This document shows positions 1-9,436 of a stretch of 64,000 nt of DNA, piece by piece. The stretch is from Herbinix hemicellulosilytica (GTDB lineage: Bacteria; Bacillota; Clostridia; Lachnospirales; Lachnospiraceae), in assembly GCF_002904165.1 (NCBI RefSeq), contig NZ_CVTD020000016.1, positions 1 to 64,000 of the forward strand, given 5' to 3'. Under the pieces are notes generated by a model. The model did not search any database and was not told the DNA's origin. It worked only from the letters and a program-made list of their open reading frames with translations. Every line of letters starts with the position of its first letter. The first letter of the stretch is position 1. The position numbers and the translations under genes are program-made.

Positions 1-18
1 CAAAGAGCCTTTATTATT

Positions 19-1212
19 TCACGATTTATTATGACGATTCTTCTGTAAAAATTCCGGTATCTTGATGCCGCCCGTATCGGTTGTGCTGCTTATTGGCGGT
101 TTAGCCTGACCTGACTGGCTTACAGGCTTACGATCAGGGTCCGTATTAAAGCTTGTCCTAGGAGGAACATATGAGCTTTGACCTGTTCTTAAAATATTAT
201 GTAATGATGAAGGGGAAGTGGTTCTCTTTAAGAACTCCGGTGTTTTTACCAGTTCTCTGGGTTTTGATTCAAGACCGGTAGCTATAACTGTAATAGATGC
301 CGTATCCGGAGTGGAGTCGTCAAACATGGCACCGAAAATTATGTTTGCCGTATCCCCTGCTAATTCCTGAACCAATGTGGCGGCGTCATTTGCTTCAATT
401 AGGCTGATATCACCGGATATATTAATAATTACATGAGTGGCTCCCTGTATGGTTGTTTCAAGAAGCGGACTTGTAATTGCCTGCTTTACTGCAGTTATAC
501 ACTTATCGTCTCCGGTTCCATAACCGATACCTATATGGGCAATTCCCTTATCCTTCATGACGGTCTTAACATCGGCAAAGTCCAGGTTAATTAATCCCGG
601 TACGTTGATTAGGTCCGTAATTCCCTGAACACCCTGCTGCAATACTTCATCCGCTTTTTTCAAAGCTTCCGGCATTGTTGTCCGGCGATCGACTATTTCA
701 AGCAATTTATCGTTAGGTATTACGATTAGGGTATCAACCTGTTCCTTTAACCTTTCTATTCCCGCCAAAGCGTTTGCCATACGGGTCTTTGCTTCGAATT
801 TAAAAGGTTTCGTTACTATTCCTACCGTAAGAATATCCATGTCTTTTGCAATCTGTGCAATTACAGGAGCGGCACCGGTACCGGTTCCTCCTCCCATGCC
901 GCAGGTTACAAATACCATGTCTGCTCCTTTAATTACTTCAGTTAATTGTTCCCTGCTTTCTTCGGCGGCTTTCTGCCCGATTTCAGGCTGAGCTCCGGCA
1001 CCAAGGCCTTTTGTCAGCTTTTCACCTATCTGAATACATACAGGAGCCTTACAGGTTTTAAGATGCTGCTTGTCCGTATTGACCCCGATAAATTCAACAC
1101 CTTTTATATTCTCTTCTATCATTCTGTTAACGGCGTTGTTCCCTGCTCCTCCTACTCCGATAACAAGTATTTTCGCAGTATTTTCCGCCTCATTAGTTCT
1201 TATTTCAAGCAA
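19..1212 (-). CDS. ftsZ: Cell division protein FtsZ
   Basis: Tubulin-like GTPase that polymerises into the Z ring at midcell. The GTP-binding signature GGGTGTG lies near residues 107-113 of a 397-residue protein, a normal length. The C-terminal peptide [10 protein letters not shown], after a Ser/Pro/Gln-rich linker, is the conserved tail that binds FtsA and other partners. An ATG exists ten codons upstream (1242), but the AAGGAGG site lies inside that extension, 8 nt before a TTG at 1212. The protein then begins MLEIRTN, like MLEFETN of Bacillus subtilis FtsZ, so TTG is preferred. It is the last gene of the dcw cluster, 210 nt downstream of divIB. A possible promoter lies in that gap. Confidence 0.97.
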   Translation of the reverse strand: MLEIRTNEAENTAKILVIGVGGAGNNAVNRMIEENIKGVEFIGVNTDKQHLKTCKAPVCIQIGEKLTKGLGAGAQPEIGQKAAEESREQLTEVIKGADMVFVTCGMGGGTGTGAAPVIAQIAKDMDILTVGIVTKPFKFEAKTRMANALAGIERLKEQVDTLIVIPNDKLLEIVDRRTTMPEALKKADEVLQQGVQGITDLINVPGLINLDFADVKTVMKDKGIAHIGIGYGTGDDKCITAVKQAITSPLLETTIQGATHVIINISGDISLIEANDAATLVQELAGDTANIIFGAMFDDSTPDTASITVIATGLESKPRELVKTPEFLKRTTSPSSLHNILRTGQSSYVPPRTSFNTDPDRKPVSQSGQAKPPISSTTDTGGIKIPEFLQKNRHNKS

Positions 1213-1274
1213 GGTCAATTCCTCCTTCATCGTATTATTCAAAATTGAACTACTTACAATCTGATCTATTGGTA

Positions 1275-1280
1275 ATTATA
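1275..1280 (-). promoter_or_regulatory. Possible extended -10 promoter of ftsZ
   Basis: On the minus strand the sequence TGGTATAAT (a TGN extended -10 plus a perfect TATAAT) lies about 65 nt upstream of the TTG start of ftsZ. No good -35 is seen, which is tolerated by extended -10 promoters. It would allow ftsZ to be transcribed independently of divIB. Confidence 0.4.
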
Positions 1281-1422
1281 CCATATTAAACCACATTATA
1301 ATGGGACAAAAATCAGTCATAATACTACTTATTGTATATTTCTTATTATATATGATATCTTTAAATTCCCAAATAATCAAGCATAATTTTATTATTTTAT
1401 GAATTATTTGATAATTTTTTAT

Positions 1423-2166
1423 CTAATCTTCCGATTCCGGTTTTGCTATGAAATAATCTGTGCCGGTTGTCATATCTATGGTTAATTTTTTGCCCTCTAC
1501 CTCGTCCAAAATGTTTTTTAATTTTGCCAAAACTTCATCATATGTACTTCGTTTGCCAAGCTTTGCTTTTATATCGCCGCAATCTAACGTTACTTCATAT
1601 TTATTGTTGAAACTTATTGTATTTACGTTAAGACCGTACTTTTCAATCTGCTGTGTCAAATTCAGAATTACATCAAATAGCTCTTCTTTCTGCACCTCCA
1701 GTTTTTCGTTCAATGCAATTTTTTGAAATTTCAGTCCCTTGACCTGCGGAATATCGTCAATTTTATTTGACGTGCTTTCCACAATTATGCCGTCTTTATC
1801 AAAATAGAAGTAATCACTCATGAATTCTATACAGCCTATAATTCTCTTATCATAAACCCTGATACTGACGGAATTTCTGTCTACCAGTTCAAAGGACATT
1901 TTTTCTACAAACGGAATCCTGATATCAACAAAGTATTTGTACTTCAGATAAAATATAAGCGTATTTTTGTCTTCCCTCTTATTTATCAGCCTTTTAACAA
2001 TTTGGTCCTGGCTATACCTTGAAGAACCGGTTACCGTAATATTTTTTAACTGAAAATAATATATAAAGATTGCAGCCGGTATTCCAAGAAAAACAGCTAA
2101 TTTAATAAGGCGCTTGCTTATCCGTCTTAGTACACTGTTATTCTTCCTGTATAATTTGTTATCCAT
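1423..2166 (-). CDS. divIB: Cell division protein DivIB/FtsQ
   Basis: Bitopic divisome protein that forms the FtsQ/DivIB-FtsL-FtsB/DivIC complex controlling septal wall synthesis. The 247-residue product has a short basic cytoplasmic end, one membrane segment near residues 20-38, then a POTRA-like start (QLKNITVTGSSRYSQDQI) and an extracellular beta domain. This matches the small clostridial versions. The ATG at 2166 is preceded at 6 nt by GGAG, so it is preferred over the in-frame ATG at 2178. It lies 43 nt after murA and just before ftsZ, the usual place for this gene. The sequence is poorly conserved in the family; identification rests on topology and position. Confidence 0.88.
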   Translation of the reverse strand: MDNKLYRKNNSVLRRISKRLIKLAVFLGIPAAIFIYYFQLKNITVTGSSRYSQDQIVKRLINKREDKNTLIFYLKYKYFVDIRIPFVEKMSFELVDRNSVSIRVYDKRIIGCIEFMSDYFYFDKDGIIVESTSNKIDDIPQVKGLKFQKIALNEKLEVQKEELFDVILNLTQQIEKYGLNVNTISFNNKYEVTLDCGDIKAKLGKRSTYDEVLAKLKNILDEVEGKKLTIDMTTGTDYFIAKPESED

Positions 2167-2209
2167 AATATACTCCATTCAGGTGCATATTCATAGTAGT
2201 ATAATGGGC

Positions 2210-3490
2210 TTATAAAATATTCTCACTGCAAAAACTTACGTTAGCCCCGAGGCTGCCTAAGTCTCTGCATATATCCTCGTAACCCCGCTCGATTGTGTCC
2301 GCTTCCTTTACTATTGTAGTTCCTTCAGCAGCTATACCTGCTATAATAAGGGCAGCACCCGCCCGAAGATCATGGGCTTTTACTGTTGCTCCTTTAAGTT
2401 TTTTAACCCCCGATATAACTGCTTTCTTTTCTTTCTCATCTATAGTAATATTTGCCCCCATCTTCTTTAGTTCATAAGCATTCTGAAACCGTGATTCGAA
2501 TATTGTTTCTATAATGGTACTTTTTCCGTCCGCAAGACTTAAGACGGTCATCAGTTGAGACTGCATATCGGTAGGAAATCCCGGATAAGGCTGAGTTTTA
2601 AGTACTTCAATAGGTAAAGGCCTTTTATCGCACTTTACTCTAAGGGAATTTGCACCTGTCTTTATGTCACATCCGACTTTACTTAACACCCTAATAACAG
2701 AATCCAATTGGTTTACAGGGGTGTTTTGTAAAATCACATCGCCTCCGGCAGCTGCTACGGCTGCCATATATGTTCCTGTTACAATCCTATCCGGTGAAAG
2801 CGTAAATTCCACATCACGAAGACTCTTTACGCCTTCTATCTCAATAAAGGCAGTCCCTTTTCCGCAGATTCTTGCTCCGGCTTCAACTAAGAAATTGCAT
2901 AGTTCCAGTACTTCCGGTTCTCTTGCTGCATTAAATATCCTGGTAACCCCTTCCGAAAGTACCGCCGTAAGTATAATATTTTGTGTTGCCCCTACGCTTG
3001 GAAATTTTAGAAAGATATCGGTTCCGACAATTTTTTCCGTCCGGCAGTATATTATATCCTTGTCCTCCCCCAGAAACTCCTGGCTCACATTCATTCTCTT
3101 AATAGAGTCCAGATGAAAGTCTATGGGTCTTTTTCCTATTGAACATCCTCCCGGGTACGCTATGGAAACCTCATGACATCTTCCTAGTAGTGATCCCAAA
3201 AACAGAATGGAGCTTCTCATCTTCCGTACAGAACTTTCTGATACTTTTGCAGATGAAAGTTTTGAGGTGTCTATAATCAGAGTATTTTCATCCCATTCGG
3301 CCGAACACCCCAACTCCTTAAGTATTTTTATCATATGAAATACATCCAGTATCTTGGGACAATTCTTTAGTATGGTTAAACCTTTATTCAAAACTGTTGC
3401 AGCAATTATCGGCAATGCTGCATTTTTTGAACCCTGTATTGTTAATTCTCCTTTTAAACTGCCACCGCCGATAACCTTGATGCTCGACAT
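2210..3490 (-). CDS. murA: UDP-N-acetylglucosamine 1-carboxyvinyltransferase MurA
   Basis: Cytoplasmic enzyme of the first committed step of peptidoglycan synthesis: enolpyruvyl transfer from PEP to UDP-GlcNAc. The EPSP-synthase-type fold is evident from GSKNAALPI at the N-terminus and the active-site loop PGGCSIGKRPIDFH. Its Cys (about residue 116) corresponds to the fosfomycin target Cys115 of Escherichia coli, so the enzyme should be fosfomycin-sensitive at this residue. The length of 426 residues is normal. The ATG at 3490 follows GAGGTG at a proper distance; the ORF open to 3520 lacks such a site. It is separated from ftsW by a 207-nt gap with a structured element. Confidence 0.96.
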   Translation of the reverse strand: MSSIKVIGGGSLKGELTIQGSKNAALPIIAATVLNKGLTILKNCPKILDVFHMIKILKELGCSAEWDENTLIIDTSKLSSAKVSESSVRKMRSSILFLGSLLGRCHEVSIAYPGGCSIGKRPIDFHLDSIKRMNVSQEFLGEDKDIIYCRTEKIVGTDIFLKFPSVGATQNIILTAVLSEGVTRIFNAAREPEVLELCNFLVEAGARICGKGTAFIEIEGVKSLRDVEFTLSPDRIVTGTYMAAVAAAGGDVILQNTPVNQLDSVIRVLSKVGCDIKTGANSLRVKCDKRPLPIEVLKTQPYPGFPTDMQSQLMTVLSLADGKSTIIETIFESRFQNAYELKKMGANITIDEKEKKAVISGVKKLKGATVKAHDLRAGAALIIAGIAAEGTTIVKEADTIERGYEDICRDLGSLGANVSFCSENIL

Positions 3491-3585
3491 AGCACACCTC
3501 AGACATTTATGGAAATACAATACACTATATGATATTTCCTTTGTCCGGGTGATAAAGTGGCAATAATCTATGAGTTAGTAGCCAT

Positions 3586-3662
3586 AAACCGGAGCAAAAC
3601 CAAGGACTTAAAGCCCCAATATTAAAATATTACGGCTTAAATCTGCTGTTCAAAACCGGTTT
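3586..3662. other. Nested inverted-repeat element between ftsW and murA
   Basis: Three nested complementary arm pairs are visible. The outermost is AAACCGG/CCGGTTT (3586-3592 with 3656-3662). The middle pair is GACTTAAAGCC/GGCTTAAATC (3605-3615 with 3634-3643, one bulge). The innermost is AATATT/AATATT (3618-3623 with 3626-3631). This predicts a hairpin of about 77 nt in the ftsW-murA gap. The plus side is followed by five T, but no plus-strand gene precedes it, so it is not a simple terminator. It might act as an attenuator or processing site in the minus-strand transcript. Confidence 0.4.
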
Positions 3663-3697
3663 TTGGCTATTTACTGTCAATATAACGAAATATTGCG

Positions 3698-4837
3698 TTA
3701 TCTTTGTATCTTTATTTGATTGGAGACACTTAGAACTATCCCCATTTCAAACAGGATAACAAGAAGCGAGCTTCCTCCGTAACTGATAAAAGGAAGAGGT
3801 ATTCCGGTAGGCGGAATGGTGCTGGTTACAACCGCAATATTTATTAATACCTGAGATGCTATATGAGCAAGAACGCCGGTCGCTATAAGGCCTCCGTACA
3901 AATCCGGGGCATTTATGGCTATAATAAAAATACGCCAGAACAAAAGAATAAACAAAAGGATAAGGGCAACTGCCCCAAACAATCCCAACTCCTCGCAAAT
4001 TACCGAAAAAATCATATCGTTATGGGATTCGGGAATAAAGCCCAGCTTTTGCATGCTCTCTCCCAAGCCCTTACCGAATATTCCGCCCGAAGCTATGGCA
4101 TATAAGCCTTGAAGAATCTGATACCCCAGTTCATGGGTTTCAACATTTCTCCATGCTTCAATACGGGTGGATCTGAAGTCTACGAAGAATATCATAAGGG
4201 AGGCCAATCCGCCCATGACAATACCCGATATTATAAAATAAGCCTTTTTTCTGCTGGCTACAAAGCATATTGAAACTATTATTATGCCTATTATTAAGCC
4301 GGTAGATAAGTTCTCGACAATTATAAGGCCAACCAGGGGTGCCATAAATAAGCATACCCTAAGGAATCCCCATATTTTATCCAGCTTTTTGGGTGCCAGA
4401 TTTACTATGAACGCTGTTCCTAAAATGACCGCTATCTTGGACAGCTCAGACGGCTGAAATGAAAAAGAACCTATGTTGATCCAACGTTTTGCACCTTTTA
4501 CTTCTTCACCGAATACTAATACCAATGCCTGAAGCATTACGCATAAAAAATAAAGTATCGTTATGGGTCTGAGCTTAATTATAGGGAGCTTTCTTATATA
4601 TATTCTGTAATCAATTTTGGATACAAACAGCATTATCAGTATTCCCGCTCCTCCGAAAAGTGCCTGTCTTGCCAGATAATAAGTAGCATCTCCATAGATC
4701 CTTTGAGCATTGTAGGACGATGTACTGTATATCATGACCAGGCCAAAGCACACAAGAAAAAGAATCAGGAATAACATACTATAATCATAATAATGATATG
4801 TTTTTTTTGCGTTTACTTCACCTGCTGTTCTTGCCAT
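3698..4837 (-). CDS. ftsW: SEDS-family peptidoglycan glycosyltransferase FtsW/SpoVE
   Basis: Polytopic membrane glycosyltransferase that polymerises lipid II with a partner class B PBP. The 379-residue product has about ten membrane segments. Family landmarks include VMIYSTSSYNA after the first segment, GAKRWI, SFQPSELSKI, ESHNDMIFSVICEELG in the large loop, and GIPLPFISYGGSS near the C-terminus. The ATG at 4837 is preceded by GGGAG; an upstream in-frame ATG at 4849 has no such site. It lies 14 nt after murD. In clostridia this position is occupied by a protein called either FtsW or SpoVE; the sequence alone does not decide between vegetative and sporulation use. The likely partners are the two PBPs in the same cluster. 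Confidence 0.93.
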   Translation of the reverse strand: MARTAGEVNAKKTYHYYDYSMLFLILFLVCFGLVMIYSTSSYNAQRIYGDATYYLARQALFGGAGILIMLFVSKIDYRIYIRKLPIIKLRPITILYFLCVMLQALVLVFGEEVKGAKRWINIGSFSFQPSELSKIAVILGTAFIVNLAPKKLDKIWGFLRVCLFMAPLVGLIIVENLSTGLIIGIIIVSICFVASRKKAYFIISGIVMGGLASLMIFFVDFRSTRIEAWRNVETHELGYQILQGLYAIASGGIFGKGLGESMQKLGFIPESHNDMIFSVICEELGLFGAVALILLFILLFWRIFIIAINAPDLYGGLIATGVLAHIASQVLINIAVVTSTIPPTGIPLPFISYGGSSLLVILFEMGIVLSVSNQIKIQR

Positions 4838-4851
4838 TTGATCTCCCATCT

Positions 4852-6213
4852 TTACTTGCGTAATTCTTTAACATATTCTTTAAACATCGTGCCGCGCTGT
4901 TCGAAATTGTCAAACATTCCCCAGCTGGCACAGGCCGGAGAAAGCAAAACCGCATCTCCGTACTTGGCTATTTTTGCACTTACAGAAACGGCCTCCTTTA
5001 AATCTTTTACCGTAATAATATCAGAAAAGCCGTATTTTACGGCAGTATCTGCTATCTTTTTTGCAGTCTGCCCCAAAAGAACCAATGTTTTTATCCTTCC
5101 CTCAAAAGACTGTATAAGGCTGTCAAAGTCCACCCCTTTATCGTATCCTCCCGCAATCAGTATGGTAGAACTTTTCATAGCCTTAACTGCTTTTATCGCA
5201 GCATCGGGATTGGTTGCTTTGGAGTCATTGTAGTATTTTACACCGTTTATAGTGTCTACGTATTCAATTCTATGTTCAACTCCCGTAAAGGATGTAACTG
5301 CCTTTTTTATAAGTTCCACTGGAACTCCCATGGCAAGGCCGATACCAAGGCAAGCCATGACATTTTCATAATTGTGTTTGCCTAAAATCTTAAGCTCATT
5401 TACGTTTATAATTTTTTCTATGTACCCGTTTTTGCAATAAACTATGTCATCCCCGTCCAGGTACAAGCCCTTTTTTAGCTTTCTTTCACTTGAAAAGTAA
5501 AGTACTTGCGTTTTTATGCGACTTCCTATTTCTCTTGTATATTCATCCTCATAATTTAGGATGCATAAATCATTTTTATCCTGATTCTTTGCTATATTTG
5601 CTTTAAGGCTAACATAGTTTTCCATGGTATGGTGCCTGTCTAAATGGTCCGGTGTAATATTCAGAATAACACTTATATGAGGATGAAATTCGTGTACTGT
5701 TTCAAGCTGGAAACTACTTACCTCAAGTACCGTTACGGACTTATCGGTAGTATCCGGGGCAATGTCGGAATATGGATTTCCGATATTTCCCGCCACAAAC
5801 ACTTCATTATAATATGTTTTTATAACTTCTCCCGTCAAAGAAGTAGTCGTGGTTTTCCCATTGGTTCCCGTTATGCCTATTATTTTGCCTTTTGCATATC
5901 GGTAAGCCAGTTCCAGTTCCCCCCATATGGGGATCTTTCTTTCCTGCACCTTTTTTACAAAAGGATGTTCCAATGTTATTCCGGGGCTTATAATCATAAG
6001 GTCAATTTCATCAAGAAGGTATGAAGGAAAGTCTCCGAGATAAGCCCTGAAATTTTTCTCAGTATCTATTTTCCCATAAAAATTAGTAATATCAAAATCT
6101 TTTCTTTCTTCATATAATAATACTGCTGCCTCTGATTTTTGCAGTAACTTAACTGCAGAAATACCGCTTCTTGCTGCACCGAATACCAAAACTTGCTTGC
6201 CTTTTAAATTCAT
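4852..6213 (-). CDS. murD: UDP-N-acetylmuramoylalanine--D-glutamate ligase MurD
   Basis: Cytoplasmic ATP-dependent Mur ligase adding D-Glu to UDP-MurNAc-L-Ala. The Mur-ligase P-loop GITGTNGKTTTT sits near residues 113-124, followed by the central domain (NITPDHLDRH) and a C-terminal Rossmann domain (YNDSKATNPDA, LIAGGYDKG). At 453 residues it is full length. It follows mraY after 27 nt in the common order mraY-murD-ftsW. The start is the first ATG of the frame; the ribosome site is weak (GTGGGG some distance upstream). Confidence 0.96.
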   Translation of the reverse strand: MNLKGKQVLVFGAARSGISAVKLLQKSEAAVLLYEERKDFDITNFYGKIDTEKNFRAYLGDFPSYLLDEIDLMIISPGITLEHPFVKKVQERKIPIWGELELAYRYAKGKIIGITGTNGKTTTTSLTGEVIKTYYNEVFVAGNIGNPYSDIAPDTTDKSVTVLEVSSFQLETVHEFHPHISVILNITPDHLDRHHTMENYVSLKANIAKNQDKNDLCILNYEDEYTREIGSRIKTQVLYFSSERKLKKGLYLDGDDIVYCKNGYIEKIINVNELKILGKHNYENVMACLGIGLAMGVPVELIKKAVTSFTGVEHRIEYVDTINGVKYYNDSKATNPDAAIKAVKAMKSSTILIAGGYDKGVDFDSLIQSFEGRIKTLVLLGQTAKKIADTAVKYGFSDIITVKDLKEAVSVSAKIAKYGDAVLLSPACASWGMFDNFEQRGTMFKEYVKELRK

Positions 6214-6240
6214 TCAGTTACCATGCCCCACTTTGCTTAA

Positions 6241-7209
6241 TTAATGGATTCCCATCAGAGCTATAAGACAAAGTATTGTTGTAACTATAGAAAACACGGC
6301 TACTATTCTGGTCTCAGACCAGCCCATCAATTCAAAATGATGATGGATGGGAGCCATCTTAAACAGTCTTTTGCCTCCGGTAAGTTTAAAATAACCGACC
6401 TGGAGTATGACAGAGATTACTTCTATCAAATATATGAATGCTACTAGAACAATAAATAATGGCATTCTAAGCATATATGCCGCAGAGGCTACAAAACCTC
6501 CCAAAGCCAGCGAACCGGTATCCCCCATAAACACTTTTGCCGGATATACGTTATACAGCAAAAACGCAAGCAAGCTTCCGGCTACTGCCCCACAAATCGG
6601 GGATATACCGCTTTTAAGGCCAATAGATACCACCGTAAAAAACGTGGCAATCAGTACGGTAACACTGGATTCCAGTCCGTCCAGTCCGTCGGTAAAATTG
6701 GAACCGTTTACGGTCCCCAAAACTACAAAGAACATCATCGGAATAAAAAGGTATGAAATATCTACATATTTACCTCCGGAAAACGGAATCATCATCCATG
6801 TAACATCTTCTACGGAACCCACCAGGTAAAAACCGAATATCGCGGTAACTAAAATCTGTCCCAAAAGCTTTTGCCATGCCTTTAACCCCAAAGAACGTTT
6901 CATAACCACTTTTATGTAATCATCCAAAAATCCGATGATACCGAAACCTATAGTGGCAAACAAAACGGGAATTATTTCTTTGTTGTCTTTCAGGTAAAAA
7001 AGGCAAGTAATAGAAATACTCAAAACAATTATTATTCCGCCCATGGTAGGTGTTCCTGATTTTTTAAGATGGGATTCCGGTCCTTCCTGTCTTACATACT
7101 GGCCGAACTTCATACGTCTTAAAATAGGTATCAATAAGGGACATAAAACAACACAAACACCAAATGATATTATAACCGGTAAAATAACCTGAAAATCCGA
7201 ATAGTTCAT
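6241..7209 (-). CDS. mraY: Phospho-N-acetylmuramoyl-pentapeptide-transferase MraY
   Basis: Integral membrane enzyme that transfers phospho-MurNAc-pentapeptide to undecaprenyl phosphate, forming lipid I. The 322-residue protein has about ten membrane segments and all diagnostic motifs: LDDY near 95-98, NFTDGLDGL near 171-179, and the HHH motif of APIHHHFELMGW near 289-291. Start ATG with AAGGAG six nt upstream. A sigma-A-type promoter lies about 130 nt upstream, so mraY may head its own unit with murD, ftsW, murA and divIB. The gene that usually supplies its substrate-completing ligase, murF, is not in this window. Confidence 0.97.
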   Translation of the reverse strand: MNYSDFQVILPVIISFGVCVVLCPLLIPILRRMKFGQYVRQEGPESHLKKSGTPTMGGIIIVLSISITCLFYLKDNKEIIPVLFATIGFGIIGFLDDYIKVVMKRSLGLKAWQKLLGQILVTAIFGFYLVGSVEDVTWMMIPFSGGKYVDISYLFIPMMFFVVLGTVNGSNFTDGLDGLESSVTVLIATFFTVVSIGLKSGISPICGAVAGSLLAFLLYNVYPAKVFMGDTGSLALGGFVASAAYMLRMPLFIVLVAFIYLIEVISVILQVGYFKLTGGKRLFKMAPIHHHFELMGWSETRIVAVFSIVTTILCLIALMGIH

Positions 7210-7340
7210 AAAAAACTCCTTATCTGTCTTTTTTTAGGTATAATTCTTATGTATTTGTCTCTGATTATTATAAACAAGTGGCCTGAAACTTAAACTTATC
7301 AAAATAATAAAAGTAATTTTTGTATAGGAACACTCGGTTT

Positions 7341-7369
7341 ATTATACTTTATGACATGTAAAATAACAA
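7341..7369 (-). promoter_or_regulatory. Predicted sigma-A promoter upstream of mraY
   Basis: On the minus strand TTGTTA (7364-7369) and a perfect TATAAT (7341-7346) are separated by exactly 17 nt, about 132 nt upstream of the mraY start. It lies in the 190-nt gap after spoVD, suggesting a second transcription unit within the dcw cluster. Confidence 0.6.
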
Positions 7370-7399
7370 TATTATTTGAACTGTAAAAATTACAAAAAT

Positions 7400-9349
7400 T
7401 TATTGGTAATAAAGTACCAAAGGACTGTATTTATTTACAATTTCGCCCGGAAGCGGAAATTGTTCAATAACAATATCGCCTTCTCCGAGAGTATATATTT
7501 CTCCGAATTCGTATACTCTTAAAAGATCTTTCATTTCCTTTTTGGTCTTACCTATAAAGTCAGGAACAGTAAAAGTACCGACCTTATACTCCTTTTGCTC
7601 TTCTTCGGTATATCTTTCTTCAATTCCCAAATAAGGAAGAATATTATCGAATAATTCTGCAATGACCGGAGCCGCTATGGTTCCTCCGTAGTATATTCCT
7701 ACCGGTTCGTCTATAAGTACAATGGCGATTACCTGAGGATCATCCGCAGGAGCAAAACCTACGAAAGATGATATGTATTTACCGGATCTTCTCGGAAGTT
7801 TTTCGGAAGTAGCTGTCTTTCCTCCTACACGAAAACCGGGAAGATAAGCTCTTTTTCCGGTACCGTCGGATACTACGGCTTCCAAAAGTTTTTTCATTGT
7901 TTCAGATGTTTCCTTTGAGATAACATTTTCAGTCGTTTTATATTCCAGAGTTTTTATTACTCTTCCGTCCGGTGCTTTGATTTGCAAACCGAAATGAGGT
8001 GTAACCAGTTTACCTCCATTGATAACCGCACTTACAGCCACAAGAAGCTGCAGGGGTGTTATCTGAAAGGACTGTCCGAATGACATGGTTGCAAGCTCCA
8101 CAGCACCTACATTGTCTATATTGTGCATTATGGAATTTGCTTCTCCGGGAATGTCTACACCGGTCCTGTTAAACAGGCCGAGACGTTTGAAATAATCATA
8201 CATTCTTTCTGCCCCAAGTCTTGCTCCGATTTCTATAAATACCGGATTGCATGAATTCTTTATTCCTTCAACAAAATTCTGACTGCCGTGGCCTCCGGCC
8301 TTATGGCAGCGGATAATCCGGTCTTCAACCGTCTTAAATCCGGGACAGAAAAATCTGTCTTCAAGTTTTACTTCATTTTCTTCCAAAGCGGCAGTTGCCG
8401 TAATTATTTTAAAAGCCGATCCCGGCTCATATGTATCGCTGATGCTGGCATTTCTCCACATCTGGTTTAGAAGTTCATTAAGCTTTTCATCACTTAAAGT
8501 TTCTCCTACATAATCTTTTGCAATCTCATTTATTAAAGTATAGGGATCGTTTAAGTCAAACTCAGGTGCATTGACCATAGCATAAATTTTGCCGTCTCTT
8601 GGGTCCATTACTATCAGTTTTACGTTCTTTGCGCTCTTGGCTTCCATCACTTTGTAAGCAGCCTGCTGAGCATACTTTTGTATATTTATATCCAGGCTTA
8701 TGTAAAGATCGTTGCCCGGCTGAGGTTCTACCCTGTCTTCAGCCGCATTCGGTATTTCCACTCCGTAGGCGGTTGTAAGGGTAAGAATCATTCCGTTTAT
8801 TCCTTTAAGATAATCTTCATATTTTACTTCCAGGCCGATTACTCCCTGGTTGTCACTGCCTGTAAATCCAATTACCTTGGATGCCAGGTTGCCGTAAGGA
8901 TAGTATCTTTTGTAATCCTCATCAACCATAACCCCATCCAGTTTATACTCCCTGATTTTATCGGCTATTTCTTTACTTACATTGGATTTTATTCGTTCGA
9001 TTGCCGATACTTTTTCCACCCTTTTCCTTACGTATTCCTCGCTTAAACCCAGATGTTCGGAAAGGACGGAAATCACCTTTTCAGGATCCGTTATCTGGCT
9101 GTGGATTACCGAAATTGTACATACGGGTTTGTTGGTTGCCAGTTCTACACCGTTTATGTCATATATGCTGCCTCGCTTGGCTTTAATGGGCCTTTCCCTT
9201 TCATGAAGAGCCTTAGCCTTGGCAGAATAATACTCAGATTTAAATATCATCAAATAAACAAGTCTTCCTGTCAGTATACAAGTTACCAGCAAAATAACCG
9301 ATAAAACAATTAATATATTTCTTCTGTTATAAGTCCTGTTTCGTGCCAT
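7400..9349 (-). CDS. spoVD: Class B penicillin-binding protein SpoVD (PASTA domain, KTA motif)
   Basis: Membrane-anchored transpeptidase of the PBP2/SpoVD type, in Bacillus needed for spore cortex. The 649-residue product has an N-terminal membrane anchor (about 11-33), a dimerisation domain starting RGSIYDING, a transpeptidase domain and one C-terminal PASTA domain (about 592-649). Catalytic motifs are SAFK with Ser near 311 and SCN near 366-368. The third motif reads KTA (511-513, followed by TSEK) where class B PBPs normally have KTG; the DNA (AAG ACA GCT) is unambiguous. It follows pbpB after 87 nt. The PASTA domain separates it from the neighbouring PbpB, which has none. Assignment to SpoVD rather than a vegetative PBP rests on the PASTA domain and position. 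Confidence 0.88.
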   Translation of the reverse strand: MARNRTYNRRNILIVLSVILLVTCILTGRLVYLMIFKSEYYSAKAKALHERERPIKAKRGSIYDINGVELATNKPVCTISVIHSQITDPEKVISVLSEHLGLSEEYVRKRVEKVSAIERIKSNVSKEIADKIREYKLDGVMVDEDYKRYYPYGNLASKVIGFTGSDNQGVIGLEVKYEDYLKGINGMILTLTTAYGVEIPNAAEDRVEPQPGNDLYISLDINIQKYAQQAAYKVMEAKSAKNVKLIVMDPRDGKIYAMVNAPEFDLNDPYTLINEIAKDYVGETLSDEKLNELLNQMWRNASISDTYEPGSAFKIITATAALEENEVKLEDRFFCPGFKTVEDRIIRCHKAGGHGSQNFVEGIKNSCNPVFIEIGARLGAERMYDYFKRLGLFNRTGVDIPGEANSIMHNIDNVGAVELATMSFGQSFQITPLQLLVAVSAVINGGKLVTPHFGLQIKAPDGRVIKTLEYKTTENVISKETSETMKKLLEAVVSDGTGKRAYLPGFRVGGKTATSEKLPRRSGKYISSFVGFAPADDPQVIAIVLIDEPVGIYYGGTIAAPVIAELFDNILPYLGIEERYTEEEQKEYKVGTFTVPDFIGKTKKEMKDLLRVYEFGEIYTLGEGDIVIEQFPLPGEIVNKYSPLVLYYQ

Positions 9350-9436
9350 ATCATCAGTCCCAATACTCTTATCGTTTTATTTTATTACCGATGATATGGC
9401 TTTATTCATTGGTGTAATTTTTAATCGGCCGGATTT

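Noticed and set aside
946-1264. Plus-strand open frames opposite ftsZ
   Set aside because: Antisense shadows of a conserved gene, no ribosome site and no recognisable protein.
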